Below, one piece after another: positions 33,865 through 45,800 of a DNA stretch of 64,000 nt. This DNA comes from Rallus limicola (Eukaryota > Chordata > Aves > Gruiformes > Rallidae): contig JAKCOZ010000001.1 of NCBI GenBank assembly GCA_022605955.1, forward strand, positions 15,244,146 through 15,308,145, written 5' to 3'. The notes beneath the pieces were generated by a model, which was given only the letters and a program-made list of their open reading frames with translations, did not search any database and was not told the origin of the DNA. Each line of letters opens with the position of its first letter. Position 1 is the first letter of the stretch. A program made the translations under genes and the position numbers.

Positions 33865-36800
33865 CTGCAGGATGACACAGAGACCCAGGTCAGTACACTG
33901 CAGCCAGAAAAGAGGAGCTTGTGTCTGTGGGCAGAGCCCAAGCGCGCCGACATCTCCGTCACCCAGACAGAGCAGCCCTCTACGCTTCCCACCTCCGCAC
34001 AGCTGAGGCAGGGAGAGGCCCTGCGGTTTAGAAAGCACCGGGGGAGGGGCAGGCCTGCCATTTCCCTCTGCCCTCGCTGGCAGGGACAGGCAGCCCTCTC
34101 TGCCAGCCCTGCCACACAGGTTCTGTGCACAGCCTGCCCTGGCAGGGAAAGCAGCTCCATCCACAGCCCCTGGTGCCAGCTCGAGAGGAGACAGAGGATG
34201 GGCTGGAGCATGACGCTGGGAGACAGAAGTGGTAAGTGAAGCCTGTCGTTGGTGGGGAGAAAAGATGCCACCTACTCACCTCCCTCTTTATTGGCAGCTC
34301 CCAGTCCTGAGAGAGGCTGAAGGCGAATTTGCAGAGGACTCTGCAATGGAAGAGAGAGATGGTAACACACCCCCAACCCCACACACCCCCAACCCCACAC
34401 ACCCTCCCTCCCGCATCACACTTCCGGCCTGTGCCCACAGCTGCTGCTCCACAGTCGCACTGGCTCCTCCTCGCCCGGCAGCCCGCTACGCTTGCTAGGA
34501 TGAAATGTGGTTGGTGTTGAAAGGGCGGCACCAGCCATTCATCCCATTCCTCCCCCTCCTCTTAGGGCTTCACATCCTGCCAGGCCTAGCCCGGAGAGAA
34601 GCTCGAAGATGTGATGTGACTCAAGTGCAACCCCTACAGAGCCTGTCCCAGCAGCGCAGGAGGCGCGGGCAGCCCGGGACTCTGCACAGCTGCGGGCACA
34701 CGTGGCTGAGGACTGCTGCCGCTGGCAGGTTCCTCTCCTGAAAACGGACCCCATCCAGTAGCCCCGCAGAGTTCCTGCACAGCCCCCTGTCTCGCAGAAG
34801 CAGCAGAGGTGTCATGAGCCCCACGCTCAAGTGCCACACGGGGGTGACACATGGAACTCCCCCACTGGATCCCGCTCCACAGGGGCGGCAGGCACTGCCT
34901 CAGCCCTGTGCCCAGGACAGAGATGTAGAGATCTGCTCTCCTGGCAGCAAGAGCACCACCATTCCTTTGGGCTCAGGGAAAACTCCTGTGGGGGGGTCTC
35001 CTCAAACTCCTGAAGGAGCCTGGGCCCACAGAAAGCTGGCTGGGAGAGATGTGACCTACGCCTCCACCTCTGCTCCACACAAACCGGGGCCCAGCCATGA
35101 ACCAGTCCCACTTGGCTGTGCTGCACGAAAGCACAACCCCTGTGCTGCACGAAAGCAGCCACAAGCCAGCACAGCACAGAGGCAGAGGGGACTCCCTCCC
35201 CCCCAGCAGCTGGACAAGGAGAACGGGGCACTCTGAAGTGTGTACACAGGCTTGCTCCCAGCTAGATGCTCCCATGGGAGCCAGAGGCAACTGGGTGACA
35301 TGGACAGAAGCATCAACAGGGCTGGAGCGATGGTGGCAGCAGCAGGGGTTTGCTCTACATCACCCTGGGACTGGCTGTGATGTTGCAGAGCACAGGAGGG
35401 CTGGAAGCTCAGAGCATGGGTGTGTGCCATGGGCTCCATGTGATGAGCTCTGTGCGAGCTTAGCTGCCTTCAGCCCTGACACTGCTCCATGGGGAGTGAG
35501 ACGGTGACTGACTCGCTCCTGGCCAGTGACAGACTGTCCTGCCAGCACATTCCCTGCTCTCTGCTTGGACTCGTGGCTGGCTGACCTGGAGAGCAGGGAG
35601 CGAAGGCGGCAGTCTCTCCATCAGGATAGGTGCAGCGCACAGCAGCAGACCGCTGGCAGGCAGCAGCTGCCTGCTTGTCAACACAGCTGCCCAGGAGCCA
35701 AGCTCTGCTCTGGGATCAGGCAGGCACTGCACTGCATTAAACTGTCTAGACAATTGCTGCTGCCTCAGCATGCAGAAGGAAATCTCCAGGCAGCCCGTGC
35801 TGCTCTCACTGGAGAGGGCCCAAAGCCAGTCACAGCGAGGGCCAGCGCCTGCAGAGGGGGAAGAAACCCACTCCAGACCCTGGCGAGGCCCACGGGGACA
35901 CTCACCTCAGCTCACATTTGATCTGCACCCATCCGGGACTGCGCAGGAACGACCAGGGATGGAACCACTTCTCCACAGTCTGAAGGCTTGAGCACAGCAC
36001 CTCCAGCCACAAATGCAGCACCTGCTCGCTGCAGCAATGGGGTAGAGGCAGGTTACCCAGCTGAAGGCAGGGAAATAAGCCCCATCCCTTTGGGACTGTT
36101 TTCAGCCCAAACCTTGACCCCAGCACACAGTCCTGGTGGGAATAGGATAACTGAGTAAACTTGTGTGAGTCATTCCATGCAGGAAGAGCTACTTCTTCCA
36201 GCCTGGAGCCAGGCTGGCACGATGAACAAGAATGAGTGGGTCCCACTCTGTGGCTGCAGTGAATTGGGGAAAAGGACCCTGTGGTCTAAAGTAAATTGAA
36301 ACAGCTGCTGCCCTTGGGCCCACTCTAACCCCTCCCAAGCTCCCTGCACCCACAAGTCCAGGGTATCACATCTGGTTTACTCACTTGAGACCAACGCAGA
36401 TGAGGGAACGAAGCTTCACATCCATCTGTGCATGTGCAGCATCGTGTGTCATGTTCACAGCCTGAACTGCCTGCAGAGGGGGAAGACGTGGTTACTGCTG
36501 TTTCAGCTTAGCCTGGGCGGCCTTTTCAGCAGCACAGCCAAAGGCTGCCCTGCCCAGGCCCCCCTCCCCTCCCCCCAGTGGCACTTGCTAGCATCTGAGG
36601 GGCTGAGCCTTCCCGATGGCTTCGCTTTCTGCCTTTCCCCAGGCACCTGGCATATCTACTCCCTCCCATTAGGGAACGGCTGGGAGACTCTTGAGCATCT
36701 CCCTAGAGACGGGCATCACTGTCCACTGGCCTCCATGGGAAGTTTCCCCACGTGAGGAGCTGGGCTCTGGCTGGGCTGGGGGCAACCACTCACCCGGTAA

Positions 36801-39800
36801 AGCAGCTCCTCCAGAGTGAGGACTTTGCTGTCTTCATCAAGCCTGCAAAGATCAGAGCAGAGAACTAGCCAGTTCTAGAGCCACCTTGGGCGCATGCAGG
36901 CCCTTCCTCCTCCGTACCCCAACAGCTCTCCAGCTACTGCTGGGCCCAAAGGTGATCCTGCAGCTGTGAGGGTGCAAGATACACACGCAAACACAGGAGC
37001 CTGGGCAAGAGGGCAGGAGCCACTGCTAGCCCTGAGTCAGCACAGGCACAGCAGCCTGATGACACCACACCCACAGGAGGATGGGAGACCATGACCCTTC
37101 CCAAGTTGGGAAGCAGCATCAGTCTGACGAACGTGCAGGTGTGGGGCACAGACCCAATTGCTTGGTATGGGTAAAGTGGCCTCACCTGTAAGTCTTGCAG
37201 AGCACAAGGCGAGAATACACAGAGTCGAAGTCCCGTTCCACTTCCCTGCTCGCAGCCTAACAGGACAGAGGGACAGTCAAGGGACACGCCACCTTACAGC
37301 CCCCTCACCCCAGCCCTGTGGCAACACTGCCCTCCGAAGAGAACCAAGACATCTCACCTCTTCAATGAACAACCAGGGGTGGCAGGGCCCCCCCAGCAGA
37401 GATGGCTTCTTCAATCCATGTTCAAATATGGACTTCAAGGCTGGACACAGTGTCCCTCGCACCAAGTCTGTCACCCCTTCTGTGACTGAGTCATCTCCAG
37501 CGATGGAGTACTGAGGAACACGAAGAGCCAGCCCTCAGCATCCTAGTGAGGGGGCAGAGCATGGAGGTGGCCCCACATTTGCTCACCTACAGCTTCTCTG
37601 CACACACCTCTTCCCCTTCCAGATGCCTACCAGACCCCCTCCCTTAACCCCTTATGCTCCTGCATAAGGGATTACATCGAGTGCTCCTCCCCTGGGATTT
37701 ACTGGAACACCAGGACCTTCATGCCTGGGCACTGCCCAGACACCAAACAGGTGACCCAAGCACCATCCTGGCAGCACAGAGGAACTGCTGCCTTCTGGTG
37801 TGCTGCTGGCTGAGCTAAAGAGAGGGACTTACACCGAGGGTCTCTGGGACTCTCTAAGCTGCTAGAAGTCAAGGCAAATGGGGGTAGATGGGAATTCCCT
37901 GATCAGGTGGGACATCACTCCAAGGTATCCTGACACACTGAACAGTAATATGCCCAAGTTAGGATCCTCCCTCTTTCCACAGATGAGAGAACTGCTCAGC
38001 AGCACCAGGTGTGTTTACACAGAGAACTGATCTGCACCTAATGAACCAGCCCTGAGAAGGGGGCGATGAAGCAAGTGAGATGTCAACAGTCACATCTCCT
38101 AGGGGCTTTTCTTGGCGGTCTCAGGTCAGCTTTTGACCCTTTTCTCACTCAGCAAACACTGAAGGGGATAACAAGGTCTTCTCGACTTTCCCTGCAAATT
38201 GCCTAGGCCAACGGCTGGTGACATCTGTCTCCTATCTGTTACTCCAGTCTGGGGCCATATTGAGGTATCTGCACTAGATACGTGGCATCTCACTGCTGCT
38301 GGCTGCAAGATGAACTGAGACAGAGCTCCTTTGGGCACAGCTGCTCAGGAATCCACTGTGGTGACTGCAAAGCGTGAGTGGGATCCACAGGCACAGCCTC
38401 AAAGGAGGAGGACAGCACAGGCAGAAATGTTGCCCAAAGGATCCTGCTGTGCCCCTGACCACTGCTTTTCAGCTTTCCTGAAGCTCAGCTCTAGGGTCCT
38501 TGCAAGCCCAGGCACCCCACTCAGCCACCCCTTGCAGACCTCTGGGGCCCTCATTTTCTACTTGGTCAGCATCAGGAAGTTGAGCAAACAGGATTAGGAA
38601 GATAAGCTGCCTGATCACATCGCCAAGTGCTCGATAGCCAGAGAGCAAACAGATTCAAGATGGGAAATGTATTTATAGCTCTTTTCACCTACATTTTTTC
38701 AGTTGCATTTCACATGACTCTCTTTGTTTGTTTGGTTTAGTTGTTGTGCCATTTTTTTACTCACCTCTTTGCTCCGCTCATCCAAGATCTCCACAAATTT
38801 TGCAGGAAACCAACCTACAAAGAGTGGACAGAGAGGTGAGCCTGGTACTGACACTGAGAAACCTCTAACACAGACAAGACCAAAGTTCCGTGGAAGCTGA
38901 GACTAAATCAGAGTTCACAGGGTCCAACCCCAAAGAAGGAAGCGAGCAGCCTCAAAAATCACAAGAATTAAAGGCAACTGCAAGAGGAAGCCAATTTCAG
39001 GACACTGCCCACAAACAGCAGAGGTGACATGCACCCAATCACTCTGTGCCAGGAAGACGGAGCCTAAACTTGCTGTTTGCAAGAAGTAACCAGGTAGCTG
39101 CACCACTGCTCTCAAACCCTGCTTTAACATTTCCCTTGTCCCTGGCAGGTAACCAGAAAGCCTCTGCTGCAAACATGTCAGAGCAGCTGCTGTGGATAAA
39201 TGGCTGTTCCACGTCCAGGCTCACTCTCCCCCGCAGTGCAACCCATCCTGCTCTCACCTCTCAGTCCATTCAGCTCTCCCACCCAACAGTGCTCATCCTT
39301 CTGGGAAATGATCTGAAAAACAGGGAGCGGAAAACACTGAATGAAGTGGGTGCAGTGTGCACACGAGGAACTGCTTCCTCCTCAACTGTTTTGCCAACGT
39401 TCACTTCTCACGTGGTCCAGAGCCTTCAAGGGCAAAAGCTACTGCAAGCACGACATTAACCCTGTTTACCCCAACTTCAGACGGGATGTCCATAGCTAAA
39501 ATGCAAGTGGATGCTTTTGCAGTCCTACCAGAGCTTAGTGTGCAGTCTTAAACCAGCACCCAGGCTGGACCAAATCAATCTTTTGCTCAGCTGTATGGCA
39601 GCCAGGACAGGGATTTGGTAGCTGGGTTGAGAATGACCCACAAGACAGCACACACAGAACATACTGCCTCATCCCCAATGCAGAGCCCAGAAGCACCAGC
39701 TGTTTCCCTCAGACTCCTAACTGAGCTCTGAGCTGATCTCCTCCCTTCTTTCCCTACAAAAGAGGCAGTGCAGCATCCCAAATAAGTTGGGTCTGCATGG

Positions 39801-42800
39801 TCTCGGCCTGGTCCCTGTCTCACAGGCTGACGCACCGTGATGATGTCATTCTTGCGGAAGCCCAGCTCATCATCATCGTGGCGCTCGAAGTCCAGCAGTG
39901 CCTTGGCTCGCCGTCGTCGGTTGCGTGAACAGGCCACATAGTTCTCATGGTCCCGCTGGTGGCTCTCCATGCTGTAGTCTGGAGTCAGATCCTAGCATGC
40001 ATGGGGATGAAGATCAAAGAGGAACATAAAGCAACAGATGACTCCCAACTGATCTGCCAAATCTAGCATGCCCCTGTTCCCAACCCTCTTCTTGCTCCTA
40101 ACAGGCAGACAACCTCCCAGCACAGCACCCCTTCAGCAAGGAGCCCTCCCCCATCCTCCACTTGCTACACCTGGAATGCTCTTCCTGAAGCCTACACTGC
40201 AGGAGCACTGAACAGCCCTGTCCTGCAGCAGCCACTCAACACTCATGCCTGGAGCACACAGTGGTGCGGACACGGCTGTTCCCACTCACAATGCTGCAGT
40301 TCTTGGGATCCACGCGCTGGAAGTGCCGTGCCACCTGGACGATGGCCTCACGCAGGTCAGCGACCAGCTCTGTCTGCTTGATGTTCTTGGCTTTCAGTGC
40401 CTCCAGATCGTCATCGCCTGGGGGAGCCCACGCAGCCAGAGGGAAGGTGAAGGAAGGACAAGTATAAGAAATGACAACAGCCTGATGTCAGAAGTGCCCA
40501 CGCTAGGGTAGGTACTCATTGCCAATCTCTTCAATAACGTAAATAGTCAGAGTGGTATTGGTTATCTCAGATTTTCAGGAGCTGGTGCTGCAAACCACAT
40601 GTGGAACTGGAAGATGCCATCTTTTATCTGTTCAGACAACTCAGACTACCAAGGTACTGTCTACTGCTTTAGAGAAGTGCCTACACAGTATACAGACAGC
40701 TGAATGGTGGGACACTAAACTAGGGAACTTAAAAAGTTCTCTTAAAGTGAAGTTATCTTGACACAGCTTCTCACTGAACTACTGATTTTTGTATTCATCA
40801 CAGAGGCTTGAAAAAGATCTGAAAAAAACAAGACAGCACATTTTTCTGTGTCAGTATAGCAGGCAGCGCCACGGCACGAAAGCTGCCATCTACGAAGACC
40901 CTGACCTCCCCAAGAGCCAGGTATCAAAAGTTTTGGGTGTATAAAAATGGTCACAGGTACAAAGTAAGAGTTACCAAAGCATCTTTCAACAGTCACTAAT
41001 TCCCCTGGGAGTTTTGATTGAACAAATTAGTACTCTGCTTATCTTTTAACAGCATTACAGAAACCAATCCGAATACAGTGTGGCAGCTATAAAAGCTTGT
41101 GTTTATTGAAAAGTGATTAAGAGGATATTTTGATTATAAGTGACCCTAATTAAAAAGGCCAAAACTTTAACAAAATCGATAGAAGCACAAAATTAAATTT
41201 AAAATTATTTTTATAATTTTCTATTTTTTAAATTAGGTTATTAAAGAATCAGAAACACAGAGCTTAAGAGAAAACTGAACTTTGCTTCTGGACTAGAAAG
41301 ACTGTAGGGCATACTTACTCCCAGCCCAAGCAAGGCAAATTAACCAAACCTCCTCCTAGGAAACAGAGGACGTAAGAAGTCTCACTACAGCTTCAGAGAC
41401 ACAAAGATTGTAAATAGATAGGTGCTCACGTAGATGGTGGGGATTCCCAGAACATTCATGTTGCTAAAACAGAATGTGACTAAAGAAGAAACTACTCAAC
41501 CACAGCCACTCCAGCTCCGTGGGCTGCCCTCATTTACACAGATCACTGATTCTTTCTGCCATCATTCAGTCCCTTCTGGCCAAAAAACTGTGCTCCTCCC
41601 TCTGTGCTCTGATCAATCCCACCTAAACACAAGCAGGAGATGGAGGAAGCAAGCTTCACACCCTCCCACCCTAGAACCTACACAATAGAGAGGAAACAAC
41701 CACGGTTTCCACCAGATTCACCTCGCTGCACCTGACAGACCTGCATGGACATTTCCAAAACAGGAGACCAGTGCAGGATCAGCAACACATGAGGAGGCTC
41801 TACTCTGAAAGAAATCTGGTCCCACTCCTTGAATCTCAGCTGACCAACCTGATCTAGCACTAGCAAGAATCTGGCTTTGAGCAGGACAGGTTGGACCTGG
41901 AGGTCCCTTCCAAACAGTGCTCCTGTGATTCTATAACTCCTGTCCAGGTCACTACTAAATCTACACTCACTCTAAGGAAGAAAAATTAAGTTCTAGGTAA
42001 ATTCTTATTCTCAGTCAGCCCAGGGCTATGTGCTGGTGCTATGCAGTAACCATCACAGCCAGGCGACTTTACACTGAAGGGCAATTGACAGTTCCCACTA
42101 TAAGGTAAATTCATCACATCCAAGCTTTCCTTGCCCTCACTTGGGCTGAAGTTTTCCATTTGTTTCAGCTGTTGCAGGATGAAAACTTCTCTATTTTAAC
42201 CAATGTTTTAATTACTAAGAATAGTATCAGCTAAAAACCATGTCAGTTGCTGTACAGAAGCCCCTCTGAAAAGACAAAACACTATCAATCATCTCAGTTC
42301 TACCACTGACACACTTGATCTTAAAATTTATCTTCGTGCATGGGTATAGCTCACTATCACTGTTCCACACCTACTCACACTGGGCCAAGGAGACTGAGGC
42401 AAAAGAAAGATGCATTTGGCAGCTAAGTTCCGTCCACACAGGCTCCATGATAACGTTACATACAAGAGGTCTGAGTTTAGGTTGCACAAGCAACTTTTCC
42501 TGCATTTCTTCACTTCTGCATGCTTGATTTTACAGCTTCATGGCTCCTCTACCATGATTTTTATATGTAATACCTGATGTGATTGCAGCAAACCTGTGAC
42601 AACATATCAGCTTCCCACACAACATCAGAAAAATTCTTCTCTGAAAAGACCAGTAAAACCCAGTTTTAGATTTATTCAGGCCACTTCAACCACAACAGGA
42701 ACACTGTTTGCACCCTGTAAATTCAGTGTGCTGTATTCCTCCAGAAAAACAATTTCTGTGGTGAGATGTGGCAATTTCAAGAAAGCAAACCAGTTGCAAG

Positions 42801-45800
42801 GAAGGTGATGACAGCAAGGCTTGCAATAGAAAGGGGTGTTATGGAGTCAGAGAAGTAGGTTACTTTCAAACCCGTGCGCAGTCTATTCTGGCTGCATGCT
42901 TTCTGGGTGTATGCTGCATTAGCTCATAGGCGAAGAAAATTAAGACTTAAAAGTGTTCACTCTGAACTCCTGGAGTAAGGGGGAACATCAGTGATGTTTG
43001 CATTTATAAATTTTGATGGGTGACACAGTGGACCACCCTGCCCTGTCACAGATCTTCAGAGATGTCACTGAAGTGAGCAGAGGAAGAACAGGAGAGTCCA
43101 ACATCCAGCTTGCGGCCAGCCCGCGATTGGCCAGAAAATGTTTGAGCTGTCAGGGCAGGAAGGATGTTCTACCTGGGCTGAGCTGCAACCACTGTCAGTC
43201 ACCATTTAAAGACTGTCTAACCTAAAATCCACTTTCTAAGCTAACCTTTGAAATAACTCACCATCCCTGGAGTTATTTGAAAGGTGTGTAGATGTTGTGC
43301 TTGAGGACATGGTCTAGAGGTGCACTAGGCAGGGCTAGGCTGTGTTTGGACTCGGTGATCTTAAAGGTCTTTTCCAACCTAACTGATTCTATGATTCTAT
43401 CAAAGCGACTAAGTAGAAAACTGCACTTCTTCCCCCTCACCCTTCAGTTCAGGCTCCCTCCTCTCCCTCTGTCCCAGTGTCATCCTGCTTTGCTCACCCC
43501 GCTCTGTCCCAGGCTGCTATATCCATCAACAGCAGTGAAAGGCACAGGACTATCCTTACCAAAGAGCAGAGAGGTGATGCCAGATTTCCTGCGTTGCGTC
43601 CTGCGTCGCACAACCTGAGGGAGTGGGAAGAGAGAGAACAAAGTGCACTCATTAGCAAGATTTCTGAAACAAAGCGACCCTCCATGCAGGCCAGTGTTGG
43701 GCAAGGGGTGCTGACAGCCACCGCTGGGAGGGGCAGGCAAGTGAGCGGGCAGTTTAGACAGGAGCTGTTCTGGTTCTAACACAATGAATCAGCTCTACTG
43801 CTTGATCTGCTCTATGTGCAGTGGGTAATTTATAGCTCAGCTATTATGAAAGCATAACTGAAGGTCAAGAATTAGAGAATAATTTCAGTTCTAATTCTGC
43901 TTGCTGCCAAAAGCAGTTCCACATGTAATTATATATAGATTTTTATGTGGACGCCTACTACTTTTTAGAATTGCAGGAGTGTCTTGTGATTAGCTTCAAG
44001 AATGTCTCTTCCACACAGGCTTGACAAGCAGGAACTACTACCTCTGCAACTGCCAGCTGTACTCAAAGGTTAAGCACAGGTTCATCTTTTTTACTCAGCT
44101 TCTGAAAGGCTGCTGCTGTTTCCTGACTCTACCTTCCAAAGTTATTTTAATGTATCAGTTTCTTACTAATGGATTAACTCCAGTTTCTACTCTGCATGAT
44201 CCAAGCAAATTTTGCCAGAAGCATACGTTGTTTCTTTTAGTTTCCATTAATAAAATGCATCACTCTCATTATTACTCTCATTAATAATTACAATCAGTGT
44301 CAATATCCCTTTCACCTGTGGATTTATCAGCCAGGACAGATCTGGCAGCATTTCTCCCCCTCACTTCCCAACACCTTTTCTCCACTGGATGACACAGTCA
44401 TCCTGAAGCCGAAATCCTCTCAAACAAGAGGACGGCCTGCTCACAAATAGCAGCTGGGAGGGGGCAGGGAAGAGAACGGTAAAAAGGAAGCAATGGAGAC
44501 AAATGGGACTCTGTGCACTCACTTTGGATAAACTGTTGACAGTGGTGGTGGAGTTGAGCAGCTGCCCTTGGTCAGCAATGAGGTAGGCAAAGTGTTTCCG
44601 GCGCTGGGTCTCCACTGCCACATCTGTCAGCGAGCCGGCCACGCGCATGGCCTCCCGCAGCAACACATCTGCATCGTCAATCTGACTCGGGATGTCCGAG
44701 AGCGTGTTGAAGATTGAGGCAGAGTTCTCAGACTGGATTAGCTCATCCTCCTGACACGACACAGTCGTTTCCGCACAGAACAGTGAGCACAACAGGGGGA
44801 CAGGGGAATGGAAGCTGCTCAGTCTCACACATGGCAGAACACCTACCATGTCAAACTGTGCTCCACCTTCCCCTCAGTCCCAGCAGGCTCACCCTTGCCC
44901 TTCACACAGCAAGCTGAGCCACAAAACCATTCTTCCCATTAAAAGAAAAAGATCAGGTGGTTAAATGTAAGCTGGCCAAATGAAACGTAGTCAGGACAAT
45001 GCTAGCTAATATTTTGGGAGTATTCAACGGTGCCATCAAAAGCTTCCCAGATGACCACAACCTTGGCTTTGTATCTCTGCTCTTATTGCAAAATCAAGAC
45101 ATATCTTAAATTAGGTAAGATGGACCCTTGGGTTGCTATATAGACTGAATAGATGGGGGCAGCTGATGGCCTTTAATTATGAGGGAACAAATGAGGTAGG
45201 CAGGGGAAAAAGCAGTCCCTGAATCCTGTGAAGTGCCTTGGAAACTTCACAGCTCCCCACTGGCAGGATGTCATCTTCCCCAGCACATCTCCTGGAAGTG
45301 GATATAAATCCTTCTTTCCCCATAAACTCAGAATTAAACATCAAAGTACTACAAAGGAGGAAGAGGAGGTGGGAATTACCTTCATGCTGAGCATGCCCAA
45401 AGTGAGTTGAAACAGCACCAGAGAGCCCTGGTAGAAGAAGAGGTCCCAAATACGTAGCAGCAGCTTGATGTGGACAACACTAGCAAAAGAGGTGAGGAAC
45501 CAGTGCAAGGTGATCAAGGAAAGCTCTGTGAATAAAAACACAGGAAAGAAACATGACAAGGGAAGCCAGGCAACCCGTGAAGATGGATTCTCCTAAGTGC
45601 CCTCCTCGCAGCTCAAAGATGGCCAGCACTAAGAGGTTTGCTCCTAGCCCTGCTGCTCTCACTTTGTGAAACAAACCCAATAATTACAGCCTGTGCTCCA
45701 TCCTGGCAAGAAAAGTTATTGTTTCTAGGGCACACTTTTACCGATGTCGTGCTCCTGGAGCAGCTTGTCCAGGCGAGGCAAGTACTGCACGATGAGCTGC

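Larger units (their letters stand above)
40418..43559 (-). other. SGSM3: SGSM3 intron 10
   Basis: A 3.1 kb intron, locally AT-rich near 41080-41240. It holds two sense-strand CR1 3' ends at about 41866-41940 and 43257-43400. No other feature is recognised. Confidence 0.8.

Noticed and set aside
33305..34006. 233-residue plus-strand open frame
   Set aside because: It runs across the SGSM3 3' UTR and last exon in antisense. It is low-complexity and driven by composition.
41700..41865. Upstream extension of the CR1 piece at 41866
   Set aside because: Some words resemble CR1, but I could not follow a consistent order, so the element is annotated only from the clear 3' end.
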